Origin: Allokutzneria sp. A3M-2-11 16
Lineage (GTDB): Bacteria > Actinomycetota > Actinomycetes > Mycobacteriales > Pseudonocardiaceae
Length of the DNA: 64,000 nt
Direction: 5' to 3'
Assembly (NCBI RefSeq): GCF_024213555.1
Contig: NZ_JANAVO010000017.1
Location: 1-64,000, forward strand
Within the stretch, counting starts at the first letter, position 1. Every line of letters begins with the position of its first letter. This document shows positions 52,914-61,271 of the stretch, piece after piece. The notes under the pieces are model-generated. The model saw only the letters and a program-made list of their open reading frames with translations. It was not told the DNA's origin and did no database searches. The position numbers and the translations under genes are program-made.

Positions 52914-54652
52914 GCGGGGACGGCGATGCGGAGTGCTCCGACGAGGTCACGGTAGAGCTCGTCGGAGCGCACCAGTTCCCCGTGCGTGCCGACTGCGCGC
53001 AGCTTCCCCTTGTCCAGCACCACGATCCGGTCCGCGTCGACCACAGTGGACAGTCGGTGCGCGATGGTCAGCACGGCACCCTTGCCAGCGGCGCGCTTGA
53101 TCACCTCCTGCACGGCGGCCTCGGTCAGCCCGTCGAGCTGCGCGGTCGCCTCGTCCAGCAACAGGATCTCCGGATCGGTCACCAGCGCGCGGGCCAACGC
53201 GATCCGCTGACGCTCACCACCGGAGATCGCCGCGCCGGACAACGGCGTGTCCAGCCCGTGCTCCAACCTCCGCACGCGCTCGTCGAGGCGCACGGCGCGC
53301 AACGCGGCCCACACGGCCTCCTCGGAAGCGTCGGCGTGCGTGTAGAGCACGTTCTCGCGCACGGTCCCCGGAAGCAGCGGCGTGTCCTGCTCGACGTAGA
53401 CGATCCGCTTGCGCACGTCCTCGATGGACAACTGTCCAAAGGGGACACCGTCGAGGGACAGCTCGCCGTGCTCCGGCTGGAGGAACCGCAGCATCAACGA
53501 GAACATCGTCGTCTTGCCCGCGCCCGAAGGTCCGACGAACGCGGTGTGCCCGATCCTCGGGATCTCCAGGTCGACCCCGTCAAGCGCAGGCGGTCCGCCG
53601 GGCACGTAGCGCGCGGTGACCCCGTTGAAGGACAACACGTTCGGCGTCGCGCGCTCCCCCATCGAGGTCACGCTCGCGTTGGACTCCTCGACCCCGAAGC
53701 TCTCCACCTCGCGGATGCGCGAGGCGGCGGCGATCCCGGACTGGAGGTGGGTGACGGCCTGGGTCAGCATGTTCACCGGGTCCATCACCTGGAACGCGTA
53801 CAGCAGGAACGCGACCAGGCCGGAGACGGCGAGCTGACCGGAGCTGACCCGCCACGCGCCGAGCGCGAGCACGAACAGGATCGCCAGCTGCACACCGAAA
53901 CTGGAGACGCACCAGGCGATCGCCTGGATGTGCACGGCGCGGACGCTCTGCCGGTTGGACTCGCGGGCCTCGGCGAGCACGCGGTCGCTCTCCCGGGCCT
54001 CGGCGCGGCTGGCCTTGACCGTGCGGATGGCCCGCAGCGCGCCTTCGAGCACCCCGCCGAGGCGGCCGACCGCGGCCTGCGCCTGCCGCTGCGCGCCGGA
54101 CATCGACGGCATCAGGACCGCGACGGAGATCCCGACGATCGCGAGCATGCCGATCGTCGTGGACAGCAGCACCCAGTCCAGTGTGGCCATCAGCACCAGC
54201 GAGCCGACGAGTAGCACGGTGCCGTTGACGAAGTCGACCAGGCTGGCCGCGGCGGCCTCGCGCAGCAGCAGCGTGTCGGAGGTGACCCGGGTGACCAGCT
54301 CACCGCTGGTGCGGTTGGACAGCTCGGCGACCCGGACCCGGAACAGCCGCCGCACCATCGACGTGCGCGCGTCGAGCACGATCCGCTCGGCGAGCCTGCC
54401 CAGCAGCGTCCACTGCCCCAGGCCGAACAGCGAGCCGACCACCAGCAGCACGACCAGCACCGTCACCGGCCCGCTCACCGACCCCGACAGCGCGAGCGCG
54501 TCCAGGACCGCCTTGGTCACCATCGGCGTGGCCAGCGCGGCGGCCGTCGCCCCCAGCGCCAGCAGCAGCCCGCCCAGCAGCACCCCGCGGTGCGGGTGGA
54601 CGAAGCTCCACAGCACCCGCATGTTCTGCCACTTCGCCGGTTTCGGCCCCAT
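52910..54652 (-). CDS. ABC exporter, fused permease-ATPase
   Basis: 580 residues: six-helix exporter membrane domain (1-320) and ATPase domain with Walker A GPSGAGKTT, signature ISGGERQRIALARAL, Walker B EILLLDEAT and H-loop AHRLS. A half-transporter resembling multidrug and lipid exporters, probably a homodimer. ATG 54652 follows GAGGGGGAAG; the longer frame from 54709 runs through the promoter. Divergent from a TetR gene with a shared palindrome, so drug-induced export is likely. Confidence 0.9.
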   Translation of the reverse strand: MGPKPAKWQNMRVLWSFVHPHRGVLLGGLLLALGATAAALATPMVTKAVLDALALSGSVSGPVTVLVVLLVVGSLFGLGQWTLLGRLAERIVLDARTSMVRRLFRVRVAELSNRTSGELVTRVTSDTLLLREAAAASLVDFVNGTVLLVGSLVLMATLDWVLLSTTIGMLAIVGISVAVLMPSMSGAQRQAQAAVGRLGGVLEGALRAIRTVKASRAEARESDRVLAEARESNRQSVRAVHIQAIAWCVSSFGVQLAILFVLALGAWRVSSGQLAVSGLVAFLLYAFQVMDPVNMLTQAVTHLQSGIAAASRIREVESFGVEESNASVTSMGERATPNVLSFNGVTARYVPGGPPALDGVDLEIPRIGHTAFVGPSGAGKTTMFSLMLRFLQPEHGELSLDGVPFGQLSIEDVRKRIVYVEQDTPLLPGTVRENVLYTHADASEEAVWAALRAVRLDERVRRLEHGLDTPLSGAAISGGERQRIALARALVTDPEILLLDEATAQLDGLTEAAVQEVIKRAAGKGAVLTIAHRLSTVVDADRIVVLDKGKLRAVGTHGELVRSDELYRDLVGALRIAVPA

Positions 54653-54688
54653 CGCTTCCCCCTCGCGTCGAGCCCGACCGTAGCACTT

Positions 54689-54706
54689 TGGGACACTCAT
54701 GTCCCA
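54689..54706. promoter_or_regulatory. TetR operator candidate
   Basis: TGGGACA-CTCA-TGTCCCA is a perfect 7-4-7 palindrome between the divergent ABC exporter and TetR genes. On the minus strand GGGACA and TACGGT with 17-bp spacing form a plausible exporter promoter overlapped by the operator. Confidence 0.65.
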
Positions 54707-54745
54707 CAAATGGAGCTGAACGTCTCTGATCGCTAGAGTGGGCGG

Positions 54746-55327
54746 ATGCCGAGCACGACCAGGGAATCGGGAAGCAGGAGCCGGACCAGGCGGGCCATCC
54801 TCGACGCCGCGATCGCCCTGCTAGCCACCCGGCCGCAGGCCTCGCTTGCCGAGGTCGCGGACGCGGCCGGCGTCGGCCGGAGCACGCTGCACCGCTACTT
54901 CCCGGAGCGCACCGAACTGCTCTCGGCGGTGGTGGAGGACTCGATGGCGCAGCTGACCGCCGCGGTCGCCGCCGCCGAGCTGGACCGGGGAACGCCCGCC
55001 CAGGGGCTGCGCCGGATCATCCACACCTACTTCGAGCTGAGCCCGGTGCTGCTGGTGCTCTTCGGCGAGCACCTGATCGACACGCGCAAGGACCTGGTCG
55101 GCGACCTCGACGAGCTGGACGCGCCGGTGTTCGCGCTGTTGGAGCGCGGCCAACGAGAGGGCTATTTCGACGCCGAGGTGAGCAAGGAATGGCTCAACCG
55201 CGTGCTGTGGGCGGTCGTCTACGTGGGCATCGACGCGACCGCCGAGGGCACGATGACCAGGCACGCCGCGCTTGAGTCCATCACCAGGACCTTGGAGCAC
55301 GGAATGCTCGCACGACCCGGAGCGTAA
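54746..55327 (+). CDS. TetR family transcriptional regulator
   Basis: 193 residues. N-terminal helix-turn-helix (ASLAEVADAAGVGRSTLHRYFPERTELL) and a helical effector domain. Divergent from the ABC exporter with a palindromic operator between, so probably its repressor. Ligand unknown. The promoter of the candidate RNA begins a few bases after the stop. Confidence 0.9.
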   Translation: MPSTTRESGSRSRTRRAILDAAIALLATRPQASLAEVADAAGVGRSTLHRYFPERTELLSAVVEDSMAQLTAAVAAAELDRGTPAQGLRRIIHTYFELSPVLLVLFGEHLIDTRKDLVGDLDELDAPVFALLERGQREGYFDAEVSKEWLNRVLWAVVYVGIDATAEGTMTRHAALESITRTLEHGMLARPGA

Positions 55328-55334
55328 AAAACCG

Positions 55335-55364
55335 TTGCGGCGCTTGGGAGCGCGGATTTAGCCT
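55335..55364 (+). promoter_or_regulatory. Promoter of the candidate structured RNA
   Basis: TTGCGG (55335-55340) and TAGCCT (55359-55364) with 18-bp spacing, giving a start at about 55371. Confidence 0.45.
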
Positions 55365-55370
55365 GGCCGC

Positions 55371-55612
55371 ACACGGGAGAGGAGGTGGTCCAACGTTGAA
55401 TATCAACAGGACTCGTGAGGTGGCTGTCCGCTAGGACCGCCAACGGCCTTCACAACGTCGGCCCCGTGGTGCACCGCGGGATAAGCGTCCGGCGAATACC
55501 AGGCAGCTACCCGGCCCCCGGAGTTCCGAGCCACAGTCCAGGCTCGGCCTGCGCAGCAGGAAGAAGCCCGGGGGTCGCTGCCGTCCACGGGGCCCTCGAA
55601 CCCGCACCCATC
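55371..55612 (+). ncRNA. Candidate structured RNA containing a 12-residue ORF
   Basis: No long frame is credible here, but pairing is extensive. GGUGGUCC (55384-55391), which includes the ribosome site, can pair with GGACCGCC (55434-55441), placing the short ORF in the loop. Further on, GGCCCCGUGG (about 55460) can pair with CCACGGGGCC (about 55590), enclosing stems such as GAGCC/GGCUC and CCCCCGG/CCGGGGG. It has its own promoter and no gene immediately downstream on this strand; repeat D follows. The family is not one I can name; ends are approximate. Confidence 0.5.
55396..55434 (+). CDS. 12-residue upstream ORF / leader peptide
   Basis: TTG start with an excellent ribosome site (GGAGAGGAGGTGG) about five bases ahead, encoding MNINRTREVAVR and ending TAG. 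Its ribosome site and its stop codon region form the two arms of a stem, so translation and RNA folding would be mutually exclusive, as in attenuation. Function unknown. Confidence 0.45.
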   Translation: MNINRTREVAVR

Positions 55613-55650
55613 CTGAACCCGCCCATCCTGAACCGCGCGGTGGTTGGGGC

Positions 55651-55770
55651 GTCTTCAAGTACCCCCAACCCCCACCTGAACAGTCGTTAACCGCCTCCAA
55701 CCCCCTGCGGGTCGCCGGGGTTCGTCGTCGTTGAAGACCGCTGGGGCGGGGGTGGGTGGTACTTGAAGAC
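55651..55770. repeat. CTTCAAGTAC palindromic element, copy D
   Basis: 120-bp copy with ends GTCTTCAAGTAC (55651-55662) and GTACTTGAAGAC (55759-55770). It shares CAGTCGTTAACCGCC with copy A. A further CGTTGAAGACC lies inside near 55728, as if a partial terminal repeat were nested. It lies between the candidate RNA and a convergent small gene. Confidence 0.82.
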
Positions 55771-55802
55771 CGGCGAACCCGGTGGTCGTGACCGCGCGCG
55801 CT

Positions 55803-55946
55803 CTACCGCCTGCGGAACTTCCGCAGCGCGTCGGTCACCTTGCGGCGCGTGTGCGGGTCCTTCGCGATCCGGCGCGCCTTGTGCTGGAGTTCACGCCCCT
55901 TGGGACTGCGCAGGAAGCGCTGGATCTTGCTGAAGAGTCCGGCCAT
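55803..55946 (-). CDS. Small basic helical protein
   Basis: 47 residues, very basic: MAGLFSKIQRFLRSPKG, then KARRIAKDPHTRRKVTDALR. Similar short proteins starting MAGLFSKI occur widely in actinobacteria as hypotheticals. AGGGGA precedes the ATG. A nucleic-acid or membrane-surface role is possible but unknown. Confidence 0.75.
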   Translation of the reverse strand: MAGLFSKIQRFLRSPKGRELQHKARRIAKDPHTRRKVTDALRKFRRR

Positions 55947-56046
55947 TTCGCGTCCCCTTTGTCCGTTTGTCCTCGAGTGTGCCAGGTTTTGTGGTGCAAG
56001 CTGGTGGGGCCGCCGCCACGGCTGACGATCGACCCCAGGGACACAC

Positions 56047-57081
56047 ATGCTCGCGACCACCCTCCACGGCCCCGGCGACATCCGCGTCGAGCGGGTACCC
56101 GACCCGGTGATCACTCAACCGACCGACGCCGTGGTCACCGTCACCCACTCCTGCATCTGCGGCAGCGACCTCTGGCCCTACCAGGGCGTCTCCCCCTCGC
56201 AGCCGGGCGCGCGGATCGGCCACGAGTTCCTCGGCCGCGTCGCCGCGGTCGGCGCGGACGTCTCCTCGCTGCGCGTCGGCGACCTCGTGGTGGCGCCGTT
56301 CATGTTCAGCGACGGCGAGTGCGTGTACTGCCGCGAACAGCTGCCGACCTCCTGCCGCAACGGCGGCATGTGGGGCAAGGCGAACGACGGCGGGCAGGGC
56401 GAGGCGGTGCGCGTCCCCTTCGCCGACGCCACCCTCGTCAAGCTCCCCTCGGACGTCGACGAGGCCCTGATGCCCGCGCTGCTGTCGCTGTCCGACGTGC
56501 TGCCGACCGGCCACCACGCGGCCACCATCGCCGGTGTCCGCCCCGGGGCGACCGTCGCGGTGGTCGGAGACGGCGCGGTCGGCCTGTGCGCGGTGCTCGC
56601 CGCCCGGCGCCTCGGTGCGGAGCGGATCATCGCCATGGGCCGCCACGAGACCCGCACCGCGATCGCCCGCACGTTCGGCGCCACGGACGTCGTGGCCGCG
56701 CGCGGTGACGAGGCGGTCGAGGCCGTCAACGAGCTCACCGGTGGCGAGGGCGCACACGCGGTGATCGAAGCGGTCGGCACCTCGCAGTCCATGCGGACCG
56801 CCATCTCCATCGCCCGGCCCGGCGGCGGCATCGGCTACGTGGGCGTGCCGCACCTGGGCGGGGAGGGCCTGGACGTCAACCGCCTCTTCCAGCGCAACAT
56901 CGCGCTGCGCGGCGGGGTCGCCCCGGCCCGCGCCTACATCGAGGAGCTGCTGCCGGACGTGCTCTCCGGCGCGGTCGACCCGTCCCCGGTCTTCGACACC
57001 ACGATCAAGCTGGACGAGGTCGCCGAGGGCTACGCGGCCATGAACGACCGTCGTGCGCTGAAGGTCCTGATCACCCTTTGA
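56047..57081 (+). CDS. Zinc-dependent alcohol dehydrogenase family protein
   Basis: 344 residues. Catalytic zinc region CICGSDLWPYQG and IGHEFLGRV; structural zinc Cys in GECVYCREQLPTSC; cofactor site VVGDGAVGLCAVLAARRLGAERI. It resembles the subgroup acting on threonine/sorbitol-like or xenobiotic alcohols; substrate unknown. The TTG-opened frame of the next gene overlaps its stop but the better start is 33 bp later. Confidence 0.9.
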   Translation: MLATTLHGPGDIRVERVPDPVITQPTDAVVTVTHSCICGSDLWPYQGVSPSQPGARIGHEFLGRVAAVGADVSSLRVGDLVVAPFMFSDGECVYCREQLPTSCRNGGMWGKANDGGQGEAVRVPFADATLVKLPSDVDEALMPALLSLSDVLPTGHHAATIAGVRPGATVAVVGDGAVGLCAVLAARRLGAERIIAMGRHETRTAIARTFGATDVVAARGDEAVEAVNELTGGEGAHAVIEAVGTSQSMRTAISIARPGGGIGYVGVPHLGGEGLDVNRLFQRNIALRGGVAPARAYIEELLPDVLSGAVDPSPVFDTTIKLDEVAEGYAAMNDRRALKVLITL

Positions 57082-57113
57082 CGCACCCGTGGGCGGCCGT
57101 GCCACCATCTCGC

Positions 57114-57419
57114 ATGGCCGTCCCGGACCCGCACCTGCGCCAGATCCTCCGCTGGTGTGAAGGGCGCATCCCCGAGCGCGCCCTCCACCAGGTCCGCGTC
57201 GAGTGCACGGTGCGCGCCGCGCACGTCACGATCTTCGAGGTCCGCGCGCCCTGGGCGGACGGTCCCCGCAGGGCGATCGCGCAGCTGCGCCACGACGGCG
57301 CGCTGTGGCGGCTCTACGGGCCGGACCGCAACGCCCGCTGGCAGCGGCTCGCCGACGTGCCCCCGCACAGCTCGCCCGGTCCCCTGCTGGACGTGGTGGG
57401 CCAACCCCGCTTCTGGTAG
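57114..57419 (+). CDS. DUF3024 domain protein
   Basis: 101 residues with the DUF3024 pattern: LRQILRWCEGRIPERALHQV, then VRVECTVRAAHVTIFEVRAPW and a Trp-ending C-terminus. Function unknown; often near repair or stress genes in actinobacteria. The ATG at 57114 starts the conserved domain. One base separates its stop from the convergent kinase gene. Confidence 0.75.
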   Translation: MAVPDPHLRQILRWCEGRIPERALHQVRVECTVRAAHVTIFEVRAPWADGPRRAIAQLRHDGALWRLYGPDRNARWQRLADVPPHSSPGPLLDVVGQPRFW

Positions 57420-57420
57420 G

Positions 57421-58788
57421 TCAGTGCAGGCGGTTCGGCCCGCCGATGTCCACGCCGCCCGGGTCCGGCGGGGTCGACGGCGAACTGGGCTGGGTCGTCG
57501 GCCTGGTCGTGGTCGGCTTCGACGGCGTGGTGGTCGGCTGCTGCGGGGTGGTGGTCGTCGGCTGACCCGGCGTCGTGGAGCTGGGCGTGGACGGCGTGGT
57601 CGTCTGCGACCGGCTCCGCCTCGACGTGGTCGTCTCCTCGCCGCTGATCGGGGGCACCGAGGGCTGGGTGTAGCTCGGGGAGTTCCCGGCCCCACCGTCC
57701 CCACCGCCGCCGCCCGGGTCCTGCCGGCTCATCAGCAGCGCGATCGCCAGAGCTGTTCCCGCGGCCAGGATCGCGATGCCCAGACCCGCGCCGACCTTCG
57801 CCGGAGTGCCGCGGTACCACGGCTGCGCGGCGGCCGCGGCGGCCTTGAGCGCGGGCTGCACGCGCGTCGGCTCACCCTTGACCAGGGACGCGGTCGCACC
57901 CGCTCCGGCGCCCGAGGAGACGAGCACCGTCGCCGCCTCGTCCTCGCCGAGGTCCCCAAGCGCGACGCGGCGCAGGACGCCCTCCACCTCGGCCGGGGCC
58001 GGGCGCTCCGTGGGCTCCTTGCGCAGCATCGCCTCGATCAGCGGGCCCAGCGGGCCGGCGTTGCGCATCGGCTCCGGGTCCTCGGTGAGCACCGCGGTCA
58101 GCGTCGGCAGCGCCCCCGTGCGGTCGAACGGCGGTTTGCCCTCCACGGCGGCGTACATGGTGGCCGCGAGGGACCACAGGTCGGAGGCGGCGCCGACCTC
58201 AAGGCCGCGGGCGCGCTCCGGGGCGATGTAGCCGGGTGCCCCGACCAGCATCCCGGAGACGGTCAGCGACGCGTCGCCCTGCACGGTCGCGATGCCGAAG
58301 TCCGTCAGCACGGTGCGCCCGGTGTCGTGCACCAGCACGTTGCCCGGCTTCACGTCCCGGTGCAGGATGCCGTGCTCGTGCGCGGCGCTGAGCGCGGCGA
58401 AGACCTGGAGCGCGATCGCGGCGACGCGGCTCGGCGCCAGCGCTCCGTCCCGCTCGACGACCTGGGCCAGCGAAGGCGCCCTGACCAGCTCCATCACGAT
58501 CCACGGGCGGCCGTCCTCGTCGACGACGTCGTAGACCGTCACCACGTTGGGGTGGCTGATCCTGGCGGCGGCGCGGGCCTCGCGCATGGTCCGGTCGGCC
58601 AGCGAGCGGCGCTCGTCGTCGCTGACCCACGCGGGCGCGGCGACCTCCTTGACCGCGACGTCGCGGCGGAGCATCTCGTCGACAGCGCTCCACACGGAGC
58701 CCATGCCGCCGCGCCCGATCAGCTCGCCGAGGCGGTAGCGCCCGCCCAGCAACCGTCCCTGATCGTCGCCAGCCTCCGTCGACGTCAT
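57421..58788 (-). CDS. Membrane Ser/Thr protein kinase (PknB-like, no PASTA)
   Basis: 455 residues. Kinase domain 15-275: GRGGMGSVWSA P-loop, VAVKEV lysine, HRDVKPGNVL catalytic loop, DFGIA and APE-type YIAPERA. A membrane helix (about 335-355) leads to an extracellular tail rich in Thr and Pro (many TTT and PTTT repeats) with no PASTA or other sensor fold. Signal unknown. A perfect palindrome lies 40 bp before the start. Confidence 0.92.
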   Translation of the reverse strand: MTSTEAGDDQGRLLGGRYRLGELIGRGGMGSVWSAVDEMLRRDVAVKEVAAPAWVSDDERRSLADRTMREARAAARISHPNVVTVYDVVDEDGRPWIVMELVRAPSLAQVVERDGALAPSRVAAIALQVFAALSAAHEHGILHRDVKPGNVLVHDTGRTVLTDFGIATVQGDASLTVSGMLVGAPGYIAPERARGLEVGAASDLWSLAATMYAAVEGKPPFDRTGALPTLTAVLTEDPEPMRNAGPLGPLIEAMLRKEPTERPAPAEVEGVLRRVALGDLGEDEAATVLVSSGAGAGATASLVKGEPTRVQPALKAAAAAAQPWYRGTPAKVGAGLGIAILAAGTALAIALLMSRQDPGGGGGDGGAGNSPSYTQPSVPPISGEETTTSRRSRSQTTTPSTPSSTTPGQPTTTTPQQPTTTPSKPTTTRPTTQPSSPSTPPDPGGVDIGGPNRLH

Positions 58789-58827
58789 CTACTACCCCGG
58801 GTTTCCGTACTCGTCGATGCCTGTTCG

Positions 58828-58844
58828 CCTCCTAGCCTAGGAGG
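58828..58844. promoter_or_regulatory. Palindrome upstream of the kinase gene
   Basis: CCTCCTAG-C-CTAGGAGG is a perfect 8-1-8 palindrome, 40 bp before the kinase start. It may be an operator or a 5'-UTR hairpin; its CCTCC/GGAGG arms could mask a ribosome site. Confidence 0.5.
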
Positions 58845-59286
58845 CCGGAGCCCTCGTCCGGATGACAAAACACCGGCGGTCGGGTGGCAGCGCCGAACGG
58901 ACGGCCGTGACCTGCGACTACTCCGTTCGAAGGACCCTGTGGCGCAGAGCACGTGGCATTCGTGGCAACCACGGACGGGCGTGGGCCGTTAGGCGGTACC
59001 GGCTGCCACGGACGGAGCCTCCCGGAAACCCGTTCTCGGGTTTACCGTGATTTTGGTTACTCGGTAACCGTTCCCTGCGTCAGCACGCCGCTCGCCGACG
59101 CCGGGCCAGCCCGGAGACGGCGGGCTCGCCTGGCGCGTTTCGTGAGTTCCCCCTCGGGCGGCGTCGTCCGCGCGCGGCCGGACTCCCTGCCCCGGCCGCC
59201 GCGGATCTTCACCACGGGGCCGCCTCCCCTGCCTTGGTGGCCCCGTCAGTTCGCTGTGCTCCACCGTGCGAAATGAGGGCAACCAC
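58845..59286 (+). promoter_or_regulatory. 440-bp region before the Cys-rich/Tat/MauE cluster, with palindrome
   Basis: Only one structured site stands out: GGTTAC-TCG-GTAACC (59055-59069), a perfect 6-3-6 palindrome in an AT-richer patch, suited to be an operator for the downstream operon. No convincing gene is present here. Confidence 0.4.
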
Positions 59287-59691
59287 ATGGCTCCAGTCAC
59301 CGGGTCCACGACCTGGTTCTGTTGCGGTGCCGCTTGGGGTCCGTGCGGCTCCACCGGTAAGGGCGCTTGCGGGACCTGCAACTCCGCCAGCATGCAGTGC
59401 GCATGGCCCAACGCGTCCAACAACTGCTTCGACATCACCCGGCCGGACAAGTGCGGCAAGAACCTGGTCCGCCGCACCTGCGGGCACCAGTTCACCATCA
59501 CCAGCCTGTGCAACAACAAGGCGGTCCGGGTCAAGATCGCCGACTGCGGCCCGCAGACCGACCTGTGGTGCGGTGAGAAGACGTGCTGCGGCGCCAAGTG
59601 CGGCACGAACCGGATCATGGACCTCACCCCGGCCGCGTACAGCGCGATCGGCAGTCTCTCCGGCGGGCGCCTGCCCTGCACGGTCGCGTGA
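59287..59691 (+). CDS. Cys-rich RlpA/expansin-like double-psi beta-barrel protein
   Basis: 134 residues with 16 cysteines. The last 60 residues follow the double-psi barrel pattern: VRVKIADCGPQTD, then RIMDLTPAAYSAIGSLSGG. The N-terminal part has CC, CGTC and other Cys pairs. There is no signal peptide, which is odd for a disulfide-rich protein. The next gene, 13 bp away, encodes a Tat-exported protein and the third a MauE-like redox membrane protein, so export by hitchhiking on the Tat substrate and oxidation outside are plausible. GAGGG precedes the ATG. Confidence 0.7.
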   Translation: MAPVTGSTTWFCCGAAWGPCGSTGKGACGTCNSASMQCAWPNASNNCFDITRPDKCGKNLVRRTCGHQFTITSLCNNKAVRVKIADCGPQTDLWCGEKTCCGAKCGTNRIMDLTPAAYSAIGSLSGGRLPCTVA

Positions 59692-59704
59692 GAGGGGCTG
59701 GACG

Positions 59705-60304
59705 ATGAGTTCCTTGGGACGCAGGCGTTTCCTCAGTTCGGCGGCACTCGGCGGCGCGGCCGTCGTCGGTGCCACCGCGTTCGGTTCGGTGGCCCCGGAA
59801 CAGGCGCTGGCCTCGCCCAGCCTGGAGCTGGACCCGGCGCTGCCGGACCCGAACTTCGCCGAGGGGCGGATCTCGGCGATCACCGGCTCGATGCTGATGG
59901 TGACCGGGTCCGACCGGACGCTGCACCGCATCCACGTCACCGACGGCACCAGCCTCTGGAAGCTGCGGCCGACCACCTTCGACGCCATCAAGGTCGGCGA
60001 CGGGCTCTACGCCCGCGGCCTGAAACTGGACGACGGCACCCTGGCCGCCGATTCGGTGTGGGTCAACATCGTCAACCTGACCGCGCACATCACCGCGATG
60101 GAGCGGGACGTGCTGCACCTGGACCACCACGGGGACCGGGTGGTCGGGCACGTGGTCGCGGGCACCACCGCGGCGGTCTACAACGACACCCCGGCCGTCT
60201 CCGACCTGTCGCTGTTGCAGGTCGGCAAGCACGTGCAGGTCATCGGCGCGTGGCGGCCCGACACCAACGAGGTCGACATCGCGACGGTGTTCGCCGCCGC
60301 GTAG
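59705..60304 (+). CDS. Tat-exported beta-barrel (DUF5666/OB-like) protein
   Basis: 199 residues. Tat signal GRRRFLSSAALGGAAVVGAT with cleavage near ALA-SPS (about residue 35), then an all-beta domain with repeated segments (GRISAITGSMLMVTG, THITAMERDVLHLDHHGDRV-like halves), resembling DUF5666-type OB folds. No cysteine is needed in its mature part. Likely partner of the Cys-rich protein. Function unknown. Confidence 0.72.
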   Translation: MSSLGRRRFLSSAALGGAAVVGATAFGSVAPEQALASPSLELDPALPDPNFAEGRISAITGSMLMVTGSDRTLHRIHVTDGTSLWKLRPTTFDAIKVGDGLYARGLKLDDGTLAADSVWVNIVNLTAHITAMERDVLHLDHHGDRVVGHVVAGTTAAVYNDTPAVSDLSLLQVGKHVQVIGAWRPDTNEVDIATVFAAA

Positions 60305-60321
60305 TCCGGCGCCGGACCACG

Positions 60322-60356
60322 AGGGATCCGGGCGGCCCTGTTCCGCCCGGATCCCT
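60322..60356. terminator. 14-bp perfect hairpin after the Tat gene
   Basis: AGGGATCCGGGCGG and CCGCCCGGATCCCT pair perfectly around a 7-nt loop. There is no T tract, so it may terminate partially or protect the upstream message before the MauE gene. Confidence 0.6.
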
Positions 60357-60381
60357 CCCCGGCAGTGGGAGGGAGACCCCG

Positions 60382-61194
60382 ATGTTGTTGTCCTCGCAGG
60401 TTTTCGTGGTGGCGATCGTGCTCGCCTGGACGGGCGGCGTGAAACTCTTCGGCCCCGCGCCCGGCCTCGCCGCGCGCCGCACCGCGCTCGACCGCCTGGT
60501 GGGCAAGGGCCGCGAGCTGACCGCCTACCGCGCGGTCGGCGTCGTCGAACTGCTGATCGCCGCCGCGCTCGCCCTGCCCCCGGTGGAGTTCGCCGAGGGC
60601 CTCGCCGCGACCGCTCTGGCCCTGGGTTTCGTCGCGTACCTGGTGTACGCGCGGCGAGTCCGGCCCGAGTCCGACTGCGGTTGCATGGGCGGCAAGGGCG
60701 GTCCGATCGGCTGGCGTTCGCTGAGCCGCGCCTGCCTGCTCGTGCTCGCGTCCGCGATGGCCGCTGGCGCTGGCCAGGAAGCCGCTTCGCCTCTGGTCGT
60801 GCTCGCCGGTCTGGCTGTTTTCGTGGCCCTGTCGGCGGAGCTCGACCGGTACTGGCTGTTGCCGTTGCGGCGCTTGCGGGTCCGCCTCAGCCATCCGCTG
60901 GCCGGGCTTCCCGTGCGGGTCCCGTTGGCGGCGGGCGTCGAGCAGGTGGAGCGCAGCCCCGCCTACCGCGCCGTCGCGGGCTTGTTGCGTTCCGACGTGC
61001 GCGATACGTGGACCGAGGGCGAGTGGCGCTTCGTGAGCTATTCCGCCCGCTACCAGGACCGTGCCGCGACCGTCGTGTTCGCCGTCCCGACCGATCGGTT
61101 CGTCCCGGAGGAGGTGCAGGCGGCTCTGGTGGACGAGAGCACCGAGGAGACCTTGTGGAGGTTCGCGCCCACTGCCAGCGTGGGTTTGGCTTGA
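60382..61194 (+). CDS. MauE/DoxX-family redox-associated membrane protein
   Basis: 270 residues. Four N-terminal helices match MauE, which supports disulfide formation in methylamine dehydrogenase, with ESDCGCMGGKGGP carrying a Cys pair between helices 3 and 4 (about residues 97-108). The C-terminal 120 residues are soluble and unlike MauE. The stop TGA and the last seven or so codons coincide with the left repeat of HNH cassette 2, so the native C-terminus may have been replaced. Good GGGAGGGAG site upstream. Confidence 0.8.
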   Translation: MLLSSQVFVVAIVLAWTGGVKLFGPAPGLAARRTALDRLVGKGRELTAYRAVGVVELLIAAALALPPVEFAEGLAATALALGFVAYLVYARRVRPESDCGCMGGKGGPIGWRSLSRACLLVLASAMAAGAGQEAASPLVVLAGLAVFVALSAELDRYWLLPLRRLRVRLSHPLAGLPVRVPLAAGVEQVERSPAYRAVAGLLRSDVRDTWTEGEWRFVSYSARYQDRAATVVFAVPTDRFVPEEVQAALVDESTEETLWRFAPTASVGLA

Positions 61195-61270
61195 CCTGGG
61201 GCGCGTGCGCCCTTCGCGCGTGACCGTGTGGCACGCGCACGCCAGGTAAGTCTCCTTTCCGTTGCGCTGC
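61175..61270 (+). repeat. Left inverted repeat of HNH cassette 2 (internally deleted)
   Basis: Starts CCAGCGTGGGTTTGGCTTGACC, matching the cassette 1 outer end, but the hairpin is only 61188-61251: GGCTTGACCTGG faces CCAGGTAAGTC and GCGTGC faces GCACGC. The inner 40 bp present in the other copies are missing. Confidence 0.75.
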
Positions 61271-61271
61271 T

